Below, piece by piece: positions 1-5,431 of a stretch of 5,431 nt of DNA. Origin of the DNA: JBQCEE01 sp051960575 (lineage in GTDB: Bacteria > Actinomycetota > Actinomycetes > Mycobacteriales > Jatrophihabitantaceae); assembly GCF_051960575.1 (NCBI RefSeq), contig NZ_JBQCEE010000234.1:1-5431 (forward strand), written 5' to 3'. The notes below the pieces were generated by a model. The model did not search any database and was not told the origin of the DNA. It worked only from the letters and a program-made list of their open reading frames with translations. A program made the translations under genes and the position numbers. The first letter of the stretch is position 1, and each line of letters opens with the position of its first letter.

Positions 1-774
<774 letters not shown>

Positions 775-802
775 GCACGCGTGACCGTGAGTGAGCATCG
801 CA

Positions 803-818
803 GGGCCGCCCGCGGCCC
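803..818. other. Perfect GC-rich inverted repeat between atpD and atpC
   Basis: GGGCCGC and its exact reverse complement GCGGCCC flank a CC dinucleotide. In the atp mRNA this would form a very stable hairpin about 55 bases before the atpC start. There is no T-run after it, so a classical intrinsic terminator is not supported. It could attenuate transcription, protect an mRNA end, or be part of the repeat-like spacer. Confidence 0.55.
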
Positions 819-863
819 GAGGAGCGGAGCGAACGCAGCGATGAGCGCTTGCGCGAAGAGCCT

Positions 864-868
864 GGAGG
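864..868 (+). promoter_or_regulatory. Ribosome binding site GGAGG for atpC
   Basis: GGAGG lies four bases before GTG 873 and 16 bases before the alternative in-frame ATG 885. The spacing favours GTG as the start. The same four-base spacing is seen at the next gene. Confidence 0.65.
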
Positions 869-872
869 CATA

Positions 873-1151
873 GTGGCTGACTCCATGCAGGTCGAGCTCG
901 TCTCGATCGAGAAGGCGTTGTGGTCGGGCGAGGCGAAGTTCGTCCGCGCCCGGACGGTGGAGGGTGAGCTCGGCATCCTGCCGGGCCACGCCCCGCTGCT
1001 CGGCCAGCTGGCCGAGGGGCACCCCGTCCGGATCGACCCGGTGAACGGCGCGTCCATCACGGTGAACGTCGACGGCGGGTTCCTGTCCGTGCGTCCGGAC
1101 GGTGTGTCGGTGCTCGCCGAATCCGCCGAGGTCGTCTCGGGCGAATCCTGA
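873..1151 (+). CDS. atpC: F1 ATP synthase epsilon subunit, short form
   Basis: This is the epsilon subunit of the central stalk, which links gamma to the c-ring and in many bacteria restrains ATP hydrolysis. The 92-residue product begins MADSMQVELVSIEKALWSGE and carries the family signature GELGILPGHAPLL at about residues 31-43, then the rest of the N-terminal beta-sandwich (VNVDGGFLSV, about 64-73). It stops at about the point where the sandwich ends, so the C-terminal two-helix domain of the roughly 135-residue E. coli type is missing. Mycobacterial epsilon, by memory, is about 120 residues, so this is short even for the phylum. GTG 873 is chosen because GGAGG lies just upstream and because VELVSIEKALW then sits at the usual distance from the N terminus. 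A TTG at 849 would add eight residues from the repeat-like spacer and is rejected. The gene ends at TGA 1149-1151. Confidence 0.94.
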   Translation: MADSMQVELVSIEKALWSGEAKFVRARTVEGELGILPGHAPLLGQLAEGHPVRIDPVNGASITVNVDGGFLSVRPDGVSVLAESAEVVSGES

Positions 1152-1166
1152 CCGGGACGGGAAGTC

Positions 1167-1172
1167 AGGAGG
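1167..1172 (+). promoter_or_regulatory. Ribosome binding site AGGAGG for the DUF2550 gene
   Basis: A perfect AGGAGG sits four bases before GTG 1177. It decides the start against the much longer open frame, which reaches back into atpC. Confidence 0.75.
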
Positions 1173-1176
1173 CGCC

Positions 1177-1587
1177 GTGCACACCGTCGATGTCATCGCG
1201 GTGTGCGTGGTCGCCCTCGCCCTGATCGTCCTGGCCGCGGTGCTTGCCCGGCAGCGGTACATGTTGCGGCTGCCGGGCGCCATCGCGCTCGCCGTGCTGA
1301 TGCCATCGCGCAACGGGCGCTGGCTGTACGGCATGGGCCGGTACGTCGGCGGTGAGCTGCGCTGGTACCGCGCGCTGGGCTTCGGATCGCGCCCGAGCCA
1401 GGTGCTCGAACGCGGCGCCGTCGAGGTGCTGCGGCGGCGCTCGCCCACACCGACCGAACTCACCTCGCTGCCCGAGAACGTCGTCGTGCTCGAATGCCGC
1501 GGCGCGACCGGCCCGTTCACCATGGCCCTCAGCGAGGGCGCCTACACCGGCTTCGTCAGCTGGCTGGAGTCGAGCGCGCCCATCTGA
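1177..1587 (+). CDS. DUF2550 family membrane-anchored protein
   Basis: This is a 136-residue protein of unknown function, recognised as the DUF2550 protein that follows atpC in many actinobacteria (Rv1312 in M. tuberculosis, from memory). Residues about 4-24 (VDVIAVCVVALALIVLAAVLA) form one hydrophobic N-terminal helix, followed by basic residues (RQR), which suggests a single-pass anchor with the rest in the cytoplasm. The remainder has the family pattern: GRYVGGELRWYR at about 54-65, a basic LRRRSP stretch at about 85-90, and the C-terminal SEGAYTGFVSWLES block at about 119-132. It starts 25 bases after atpC with its own strong ribosome binding site, so it is probably co-transcribed with the atp operon. 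No catalytic motif is visible. A role next to ATP synthase is suggested only by conserved position and is not established. The gene ends at TGA 1585-1587, just before the convergent terminator. Confidence 0.9.
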   Translation: MHTVDVIAVCVVALALIVLAAVLARQRYMLRLPGAIALAVLMPSRNGRWLYGMGRYVGGELRWYRALGFGSRPSQVLERGAVEVLRRRSPTPTELTSLPENVVVLECRGATGPFTMALSEGAYTGFVSWLESSAPI

Positions 1588-1597
1588 TCGCCGGCTG

Positions 1598-1648
1598 GTC
1601 CCCGGCCCCAGTCATCCTGGGCCGCCCAGAACGACTGGCGCGGGGGAC
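1598..1648. terminator. Bidirectional terminator-like inverted repeat between convergent genes
   Basis: The arms 1598-1613 (GTCCCCGGCCCCAGTC) and 1633-1648 (GACTGGCGCGGGGGAC) are reverse complements at 14 of 16 positions, around a 19-base loop. A second, nested hairpin competes with it: CGGCCC-C-AG (1603-1611) pairs with CTGGGCCG (1617-1624), with one bulged C. The site lies 10 bases after the DUF2550 stop and 8 bases beyond the gntP stop on the opposite strand, where a shared terminator is expected. There is no clear T-run on either strand, as is common for high-GC actinobacterial terminators. Termination is inferred from position and structure. Confidence 0.65.
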
Positions 1649-1656
1649 AAGCGGGT

Positions 1657-3156
1657 TCAGGTGACGGCCCAGATGAGGCTCACCCACCCGAAGGCGACGA
1701 GCGAGAGCAGCGTCTCCATCACCGACCAGGTCTTGAAGGTCTGGCCGACGGTGAGGCGGAACATCTGGTTCACCAGCCAGAAGCCCGCGTCGTTGACGTG
1801 GGACAGGAACACCGACCCGGCGCCGATGGCGAGCGCGAGCAGGGCCAGGTGGGTGCCGCCGAGGCCGGTGGCGATCGGGCCGATGATGCCTGCGGCCGTG
1901 GTGGTGGCGACGGTCGCCGAGCCGGTCGCCAGCCGGATCAGCACCGCCAGCACATAGCTGATCACCAGCAGCGACAGCCCCGAGTGGTTGGCGACCTTCG
2001 CCATCGTGTCGCCCACGCCCGCGCCGGTGAGCGTGCCCTTGAACCCGCCGCCCGCGCCGACGATGAGGATGATCCCGGCCACCGGCCCGAGGCTGTTGCT
2101 GATGCGGTCGGTGACCGTGGTCGAGCCGGCGCCGAGGGCGTAGCCGAAGGTGACCATCGCCAGCAGCACGGCGAGGAACAGGGCGACGAGCGGTTCGCCG
2201 ATGAAATCGAGGAACGCCTTGCCGGCGTTGTGCTCGCCGTTCATCACGATGTCGCCGACCGCGCGGGCGAGCATGAGGACGACGGGGAACAGGATCGTCG
2301 CCAGGGTGACGCCGAAGCTCGGGCGGCGGGGTGTGTCGCGCTCGGCGGTGCGCTCGTCGGCGACGTCGTCGTGCGCGCGGCGGTCGCTGCCGCTGACCCC
2401 CTCGGCGTGCTCGACGTCGACGCCGCCGGCCGACGCCGGTGCCTCGACGGGCACCCAGCGCGCGGCGAGCAGCGAGAACAGCGGGCCGGCGATGACGACG
2501 GTCGGGATCGCGACCAGGATGCCCAGGCCGAGGGTGACGCCCAGGTTGGCGTTCAGGGCGCCGATCGCGATGAGCGGGCCCGGGTGGGGCGGGATGAGCC
2601 CGTGCAGGGCCGACAGCCCGGCGAGCGCGGGGATCGCGACCCGCATGAGCGGCAGGTCGGAGCGGCGCGCCACGAGCACGATCACCGGCAGCAGCAGCAC
2701 CAGGCCGATCTCGAAGAACATCGGCAGGCCGACGATCATCGCCACCAGGGCGATGGCCCACGGCACCAGCGCACGCGACGAGCGGCCGACCAGGGTGTCG
2801 ACGATGCGGTCGGCGCCGCCGGAGTCGGCGAGCAACCGCCCCAGCATGGCGCCGAGGGCGATGAGCAGGCCGACCTCCTGCAGCGTGCCGCCGACGCCGG
2901 TCTCGAAGTTCTTCCAGGCGCCGACCAGCGAGACTCCGGACGCGATCGCGACGGCCAGCGAGCCGAAGGTCAGCGCCAGGAACGGATGCAGCTTCACCAC
3001 GCTGATGAGCACGACGATGAGCGCGATGCCGGCCACGGTGACCAGGGCCAGCCGGGTGTCGTGCGAGTTCCACGACGAGGACTTCTCGGCCGCGGCGGCG
3101 AGGTGCCGGGCAGCGGCCGGACGGAGGGCGGCGACACTCGCCGCGAGGGCGGTCAT
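1657..3156 (-). CDS. gntP: Gluconate:H+ symporter, GntP family
   Basis: This is an inner-membrane permease that takes up gluconate or a related sugar acid with protons (GntP family, TC 2.A.8). The product has 499 residues against a usual 440-460. Many hydrophobic segments run from about residue 34 to 496. Family blocks are HGLIPPHPGPLIAIGALNAN (185-204), GAGGGFKGTLTGAGVGD (367-383) and FLSHVNDAGFWLVNQMF (450-466), followed by QTFKTWSVMETL. The extra length comes from a roughly 30-residue Ala-rich N terminus before the first helix and a charged central loop (about 235-280, rich in Asp, Arg and Glu) between the two halves. ATG 3156 is the best start: it lies 6 bases after the gntK stop with GGGGAAG upstream. 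The gene is translated directly after gntK, and the pair forms an import-and-phosphorylate unit. The exact substrate (gluconate versus other aldonates) is inferred from the kinase. No GntR-type regulator gene or operator is visible in the window. Confidence 0.93.
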   Translation of the reverse strand: MTALAASVAALRPAAARHLAAAAEKSSSWNSHDTRLALVTVAGIALIVVLISVVKLHPFLALTFGSLAVAIASGVSLVGAWKNFETGVGGTLQEVGLLIALGAMLGRLLADSGGADRIVDTLVGRSSRALVPWAIALVAMIVGLPMFFEIGLVLLLPVIVLVARRSDLPLMRVAIPALAGLSALHGLIPPHPGPLIAIGALNANLGVTLGLGILVAIPTVVIAGPLFSLLAARWVPVEAPASAGGVDVEHAEGVSGSDRRAHDDVADERTAERDTPRRPSFGVTLATILFPVVLMLARAVGDIVMNGEHNAGKAFLDFIGEPLVALFLAVLLAMVTFGYALGAGSTTVTDRISNSLGPVAGIILIVGAGGGFKGTLTGAGVGDTMAKVANHSGLSLLVISYVLAVLIRLATGSATVATTTAAGIIGPIATGLGGTHLALLALAIGAGSVFLSHVNDAGFWLVNQMFRLTVGQTFKTWSVMETLLSLVAFGWVSLIWAVT

Positions 3157-3162
3157 GCCCTG

Positions 3163-3690
3163 CTACTTCCCCGGATGCAGCTCCAACGAAGCGATGATGC
3201 GCTCGGCCTGTTCGGCGGGGCTGTGATCGATGCCGATGCGCAGCGCGTGCTCGTCCGGGTCGGGCTCCTCGAGCGCCTCGAACTGGCTGTCGAGCAGCGC
3301 CGGCGGCATGAAGTGGCCGTGTCGGGCGGCCAGGCGGGCCGCGATCTCGTCCTTGGTGCCCGCGAGGTGGACGAAGACGACGTGCGCGGCCTGCTCGGCG
3401 TCGCCGCGCAGCACGTCGCGGTAGCGGCGGCGCAGGGCCGAGCAGGTGACGACGCCGGGACGCCCGGCGCGGGTGTGCTCGCCGATCCAGTCGGCGATGA
3501 GCTGCAGCCAGGGCCGGCGGTCGTCGTCGGTCAGCGCGATGCCGTGCGCCATCTTGTCGATGTTGGCGCGCGGGTGCAGGTCGTCACCCTCGGCGAGGTC
3601 CCAGCCCAGCCGTCCCGCCAGCACGCCGGCGGTCGTCGACTTCCCGCAGCCGGACACCCCCATGAGCACGAGGACGGGTTGCTGCGCCAC
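3163..3690 (-). CDS. gntK: Gluconokinase, GntK/GntV type
   Basis: This cytoplasmic kinase phosphorylates D-gluconate to 6-phosphogluconate using ATP, feeding the pentose phosphate or Entner-Doudoroff routes. The 175-residue product is the usual length. It starts almost directly with the P-loop GVSGCGKST (11-19), followed by the family blocks GDDLHP (35-40), NIDKMAHGIALTDDDRRPWL (43-62), CSALRRRYRDVLR (83-95), GHFMPPALLDSQF (125-137) and LEEP (140-143). GTG 3690 is taken as the start because the P-loop must lie near the N terminus. The same frame is open for over 1.7 kb further upstream, but that part is antisense to murA and overlaps pduO, so it is not coding. The ribosome binding site is weak (GGACGAAG right before the GTG). 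A TATCGG hexamer (3702-3697) sits six bases before the start, so a local leaderless promoter is possible but poor. It lies 38 bases after pduO and 6 bases before gntP. Confidence 0.95.
   Translation of the reverse strand: MAQQPVLVLMGVSGCGKSTTAGVLAGRLGWDLAEGDDLHPRANIDKMAHGIALTDDDRRPWLQLIADWIGEHTRAGRPGVVTCSALRRRYRDVLRGDAEQAAHVVFVHLAGTKDEIAARLAARHGHFMPPALLDSQFEALEEPDPDEHALRIGIDHSPAEQAERIIASLELHPGK
3166..3172 (-). promoter_or_regulatory. Ribosome binding site GGGGAAG for gntP inside the end of gntK
   Basis: Read on the minus strand, GGGGAAG overlaps the last codons of gntK and ends nine bases before the ATG at 3156. This supports that start and translational coupling of the two genes. Confidence 0.5.
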
Positions 3691-3728
3691 CTTCGTCCGA
3701 TACCCGTCGTGGGGTGCTGTCTCGCGCC

Positions 3729-4301
3729 CTAGCGGTCGCCGCCCGGCTTCCACAGCACGTCGCCGTCGGGGTTCGCGACGCGGGACAGGATGAACAGCAG
3801 GTCGGAGAGGCGGTTGAGGTAGAGCAGCGCCTCGCGGTTCGTGCGCTCGGGGTCGGCCTCGAACAGGGCCCACGCCGATCGCTCGGCCCGCCGAGCGAGG
3901 GTGCGTGCCTGGTGCAGCAGCGCCGCGCCGGGCGTGCCGCCGGGCAGGATGAAGCTGTTCAGCTTCGGCAGCTGCTCGTTGAACTCGTCGCACCAGGCCT
4001 CGAGGCGGGCGGTGTAGGCGGGCTCGATGCGCAACGGGGGATAGGCCGGATCGGGCACGATCGGCGTGCAGAGGTCGGCGCCCACGTCGAACAGGTCGTT
4101 CTGGATCGTGGTCAGCACGGCCACGAGAGGCTCGGGCAGGCCGCCGAGGGCGATCGCCACGCCGATCGCCGCGTTCGTCTCGTCGGTGTCGGCGTAGGCG
4201 GACACCCGCGGGTCGGTCTTGGCCACGCGGGACATGTCGCCCAGCGCGGTCGTGCCGTCGTCGCCGGTCTTGGTGTAGATGCGGGTGAGGTGCACGGCCA
4301 T
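3729..4301 (-). CDS. pduO: ATP:cob(I)alamin adenosyltransferase, PduO type
   Basis: This enzyme transfers the adenosyl group of ATP to cob(I)alamin, making adenosylcobalamin for enzymes such as methylmalonyl-CoA mutase or diol dehydratase. The 190-residue product matches the family along its length: the N-terminal ATP-binding loop TKTGDDGTT (10-18), QNDLFDVGADL (67-77), FILPGG (117-122), the arginine-rich helix ARTLARRAERS (132-142) and YLNRLSDLLF (161-170), ending VANPDGDVLWKPGGDR. From memory it is very close to M. tuberculosis Rv1314c, including the start MAVHLTRIYT and the divergent position next to murA. ATG 4301 fits the family N terminus. There is no ribosome binding site, but a TACCGT -10-like box ends eight bases upstream, so the mRNA is probably leaderless or nearly so. 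There is no room for a cobalamin riboswitch upstream. gntK follows 38 bases downstream on the same strand and may share the transcript. Confidence 0.96.
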   Translation of the reverse strand: MAVHLTRIYTKTGDDGTTALGDMSRVAKTDPRVSAYADTDETNAAIGVAIALGGLPEPLVAVLTTIQNDLFDVGADLCTPIVPDPAYPPLRIEPAYTARLEAWCDEFNEQLPKLNSFILPGGTPGAALLHQARTLARRAERSAWALFEADPERTNREALLYLNRLSDLLFILSRVANPDGDVLWKPGGDR

Positions 4302-4309
4302 GTCTGCCG

Positions 4310-4315
4310 ACGGTA
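4310..4315 (-). promoter_or_regulatory. Putative -10 box of pduO (minus strand TACCGT)
   Basis: TACCGT fits the actinobacterial TANNNT pattern and ends eight bases before the ATG at 4301. This places the transcription start within about 0-2 bases of the start codon. No ribosome binding site is seen in this interval. No clear -35 is visible; the expected region overlaps the murA -10 box on the other strand. Confidence 0.5.
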
Positions 4316-4329
4316 GTGGAAGGCCGAAG

Positions 4330-4335
4330 TAGCCT
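4330..4335 (+). promoter_or_regulatory. Putative -10 box of murA (TAGCCT)
   Basis: TAGCCT fits TANNNT and is followed by six bases (GGGTCG) and then the GTG at 4342, so the predicted transcription start is the G of the start codon itself. There is no well-placed ribosome binding site; GGAAGG at 4318-4323 is 18 bases away. A -35 element is not recognisable, and its expected place overlaps the pduO -10 box. Confidence 0.55.
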
Positions 4336-4341
4336 GGGTCG

Positions 4342-5431
4342 GTGCAGGTGCTTCGAGTGACGGGTGGCGCGCGGCTCGCCGGGACGGTCGACGTCGTCGG
4401 GGCCAAGAACAGCGTGCTGAAGCTGATGGCGGCTGCCCTGCTGGCGCCGGGGGAGACGACGATCGGCAACCTGCCGGCGATCTCGGACGTGCACATCATG
4501 CGGCTGCTGCTGGAGCGGCTCGGCTGCACGGTCGTCGAGGACGAGCACGACGGCATCGGGTCGGTACGCATCACCGTGCCCGAGCGGCCCGAGTCGGAGG
4601 CGCCCTACGAGCTGGTGCGCAAGATCCGCGGCTCGATCTGCGTGCTCGGTCCGTTGCTCGCCCGTACCGGCCTGGCCCGGGTCGCCCTGCCCGGTGGGGA
4701 CGCGATCGGCTCGCGTCCGCTCGACATGCACTTCGCCGGGCTCGAGCAGATGGGTGCCGACATCCGCACCGAGCACGGCTACGTCGTCGCCGAGGCGAGC
4801 GACCTGCGCGGTGCGTCGATCTGGCTGGACTTCCCGAGCGTCGGGGCGACCGAGAACATCATGACCGCGGCCGTGCTCGCCAAGGGCACGACGGTGATCG
4901 ACAACGCGGCGCGCGAGCCGGAGATCATCGACCTCTGCCAGATGCTGGTCTCGATGGGCGCGCAGATCGACGGCATCGGCTCGTCCACCCTCGAGATCAC
5001 CGGCGTCGACGAGTTGCGTCCGACGCGGCACGACGCCGTGCCCGACCGCATCGTCGCCGGCACCTGGGCGATGGCCGCCGTCGCGACCCGCGGCGACGTC
5101 ACCGTGCGCGGCGCGAACGCAGCCCACCTCGAGCTGGCGCTGCACAAGCTCAGCCGCGCGGGCGCCGAGGTCGAGACGCTCACCAACGGCTTCCGGATCG
5201 CGATGGCCGACCGTCCGCGCAGCTTCGACGTCGTGACGCTGCCCTACCCGGGCCTGGCGACCGACCTGCAGCCGCAGGCCATCGCCCTGCTCTCGGTCGC
5301 CGACGGCGTCTCGATGATCACCGAGAACCTCTTCGAGGCGCGGTTCATGTTCTGCGACGAGATCGCGCGGATGGGCGCCGACGTGCGCACAGACGGCCAT
5401 CACGCGGTCGTCCGAGGCCGGGAAAAGCTCT
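4342..5431 (+). CDS. murA: UDP-N-acetylglucosamine 1-carboxyvinyltransferase, Asp-type active site (3' end outside window)
   Basis: This cytoplasmic enzyme transfers enolpyruvate from phosphoenolpyruvate to UDP-GlcNAc, the first committed step of peptidoglycan synthesis. The window holds 363 codons of a usual 415-450. The frame is intact to the right edge. Visible residues are Lys22 and Asn23 in VVGAKNSVLKLM (UDP-GlcNAc and PEP binding), the active-site loop LPGGDAIGSRPLD with Asp120 (GAC at 4699-4701) where E. coli has Cys115, FPSVGATEN (164-172), and Asp308 in LATDLQPQ, equivalent to E. coli Asp305. The C-terminal catalytic arginine (E. coli Arg397) lies outside. Asp at the Cys position is the state found in mycobacteria and is known to make MurA insensitive to fosfomycin. 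An in-frame TAG at 4330-4332 rules out any start upstream of GTG 4342; GTG 4348 and GTG 4357 are alternatives. GTG 4342 is preferred because of the -10 box spacing. The gene is divergent from pduO across 40 bases. Confidence 0.97.
   Translation, partial: MQVLRVTGGARLAGTVDVVGAKNSVLKLMAAALLAPGETTIGNLPAISDVHIMRLLLERLGCTVVEDEHDGIGSVRITVPERPESEAPYELVRKIRGSICVLGPLLARTGLARVALPGGDAIGSRPLDMHFAGLEQMGADIRTEHGYVVAEASDLRGASIWLDFPSVGATENIMTAAVLAKGTTVIDNAAREPEIIDLCQMLVSMGAQIDGIGSSTLEITGVDELRPTRHDAVPDRIVAGTWAMAAVATRGDVTVRGANAAHLELALHKLSRAGAEVETLTNGFRIAMADRPRSFDVVTLPYPGLATDLQPQAIALLSVADGVSMITENLFEARFMFCDEIARMGADVRTDGHHAVVRGREKL

Larger units (their letters stand above)
775..872. repeat. 98-base atpD-atpC spacer with GC hairpin and AGCG-rich repeat-like sequence
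   Basis: The atpD-atpC gap is usually very short, but here it is 98 bases. It contains a perfect 7-base inverted repeat, GGGCCGC (803-809) and GCGGCCC (812-818), separated by two bases; as RNA it would fold as a roughly 6-bp stem with a 4-base loop. Downstream is low-complexity sequence with four AGCG copies, starting at 823, 828, 837 and 844, ending in GAGCGCTTGCGCGAAGAG. I recall similar GAGCG-rich, CTTGCGCGAAGAG-type spacers dispersed in several actinobacterial genomes, so a dispersed repeat is my inference; no second copy exists in this window. A 30-codon GTG frame (781-873) spans it, and its TAG overlaps the atpC GTG by one base, but it lacks a convincing ribosome binding site. Confidence 0.45.

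Noticed and set aside
1588..1656. Small RNA or attachment site in the convergent gap
   Set aside because: The inverted repeat is better explained as a terminator. There is no integrase, tRNA or direct repeat nearby to support an attachment site.
1556..3073. 505-codon minus-strand frame overlapping gntP
   Set aside because: It is an Arg/Pro/His-rich shift of the gntP frame, with no membrane segments or motifs.
1798..3732. 644-codon plus-strand open frame
   Set aside because: It is antisense to gntP and gntK, which have clear family motifs. Its product is a low-complexity Asp/Arg/Gly/Gln mix without domains, as expected from the complementary strand of GC-rich codons.
4302..4341. Cobalamin riboswitch upstream of pduO
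   Set aside because: The gap is only 40 bases and shows no B12-box-like sequence. A riboswitch needs far more space, and the transcript appears leaderless.
3691..5403. Upstream extension of the gntK frame to a 746-residue minus-strand protein
   Set aside because: The extra residues overlap pduO in another frame and run antisense to murA, with no recognisable domain. The kinase P-loop belongs near the N terminus, so the gene starts at 3690.

Overview
This window is an ordinary-looking chromosomal segment from a high-GC actinobacterium. The reasons are the strong G/C bias at third codon positions, GTG starts, a DUF2550 gene directly after atpC, and a MurA that carries aspartate instead of cysteine at the catalytic position. 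From memory, the backbone order (end of the atp operon, DUF2550 gene, cob(I)alamin adenosyltransferase on the minus strand, murA on the plus strand) matches the Mycobacterium tuberculosis Rv1310-Rv1315 neighbourhood. The genus cannot be fixed from the sequence alone; Mycobacteriales and Propionibacteriales both seem possible.

Layout. Positions 1-774 hold the C-terminal half of atpD (F1 beta subunit), cut by the window edge. An unusually long 98-base spacer follows, with a perfect GC hairpin and AGCG-rich sequence. Then come atpC (873-1151, a short epsilon subunit) and a DUF2550 membrane-anchored protein (1177-1587), both on the plus strand and each with a purine-rich ribosome binding site. 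A strong imperfect inverted repeat (1598-1648) separates these from three minus-strand genes that converge on it. In transcription order these are a PduO-type ATP:cob(I)alamin adenosyltransferase (4301-3729), gluconokinase gntK (3690-3163) and a GntP-family gluconate permease (3156-1657). murA runs on the plus strand from 4342 off the right edge. Only 40 bases separate the divergent pduO and murA starts. Each start has a TANNNT -10-like hexamer 6-8 bases upstream, which suggests overlapping promoters and leaderless or near-leaderless mRNAs.

How the genes work together. atpD and atpC are parts of the F1 ATP synthase rotor/catalytic head. GntP imports gluconate and GntK phosphorylates it to 6-phosphogluconate, which enters the pentose phosphate or Entner-Doudoroff routes. 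PduO makes adenosylcobalamin and has no obvious metabolic link to gluconate. The gnt pair therefore looks like an accessory insertion downstream of pduO in an otherwise conserved locus. murA performs the first committed step of peptidoglycan synthesis.

I found no tRNA, rRNA, CRISPR array, insertion sequence or undescribed multi-gene system. The points most worth a second look are the divergent leaderless promoter pair, the Asp-type MurA (predicted intrinsic fosfomycin resistance), the atpD-atpC spacer, the nested convergent terminator and the gnt insertion.
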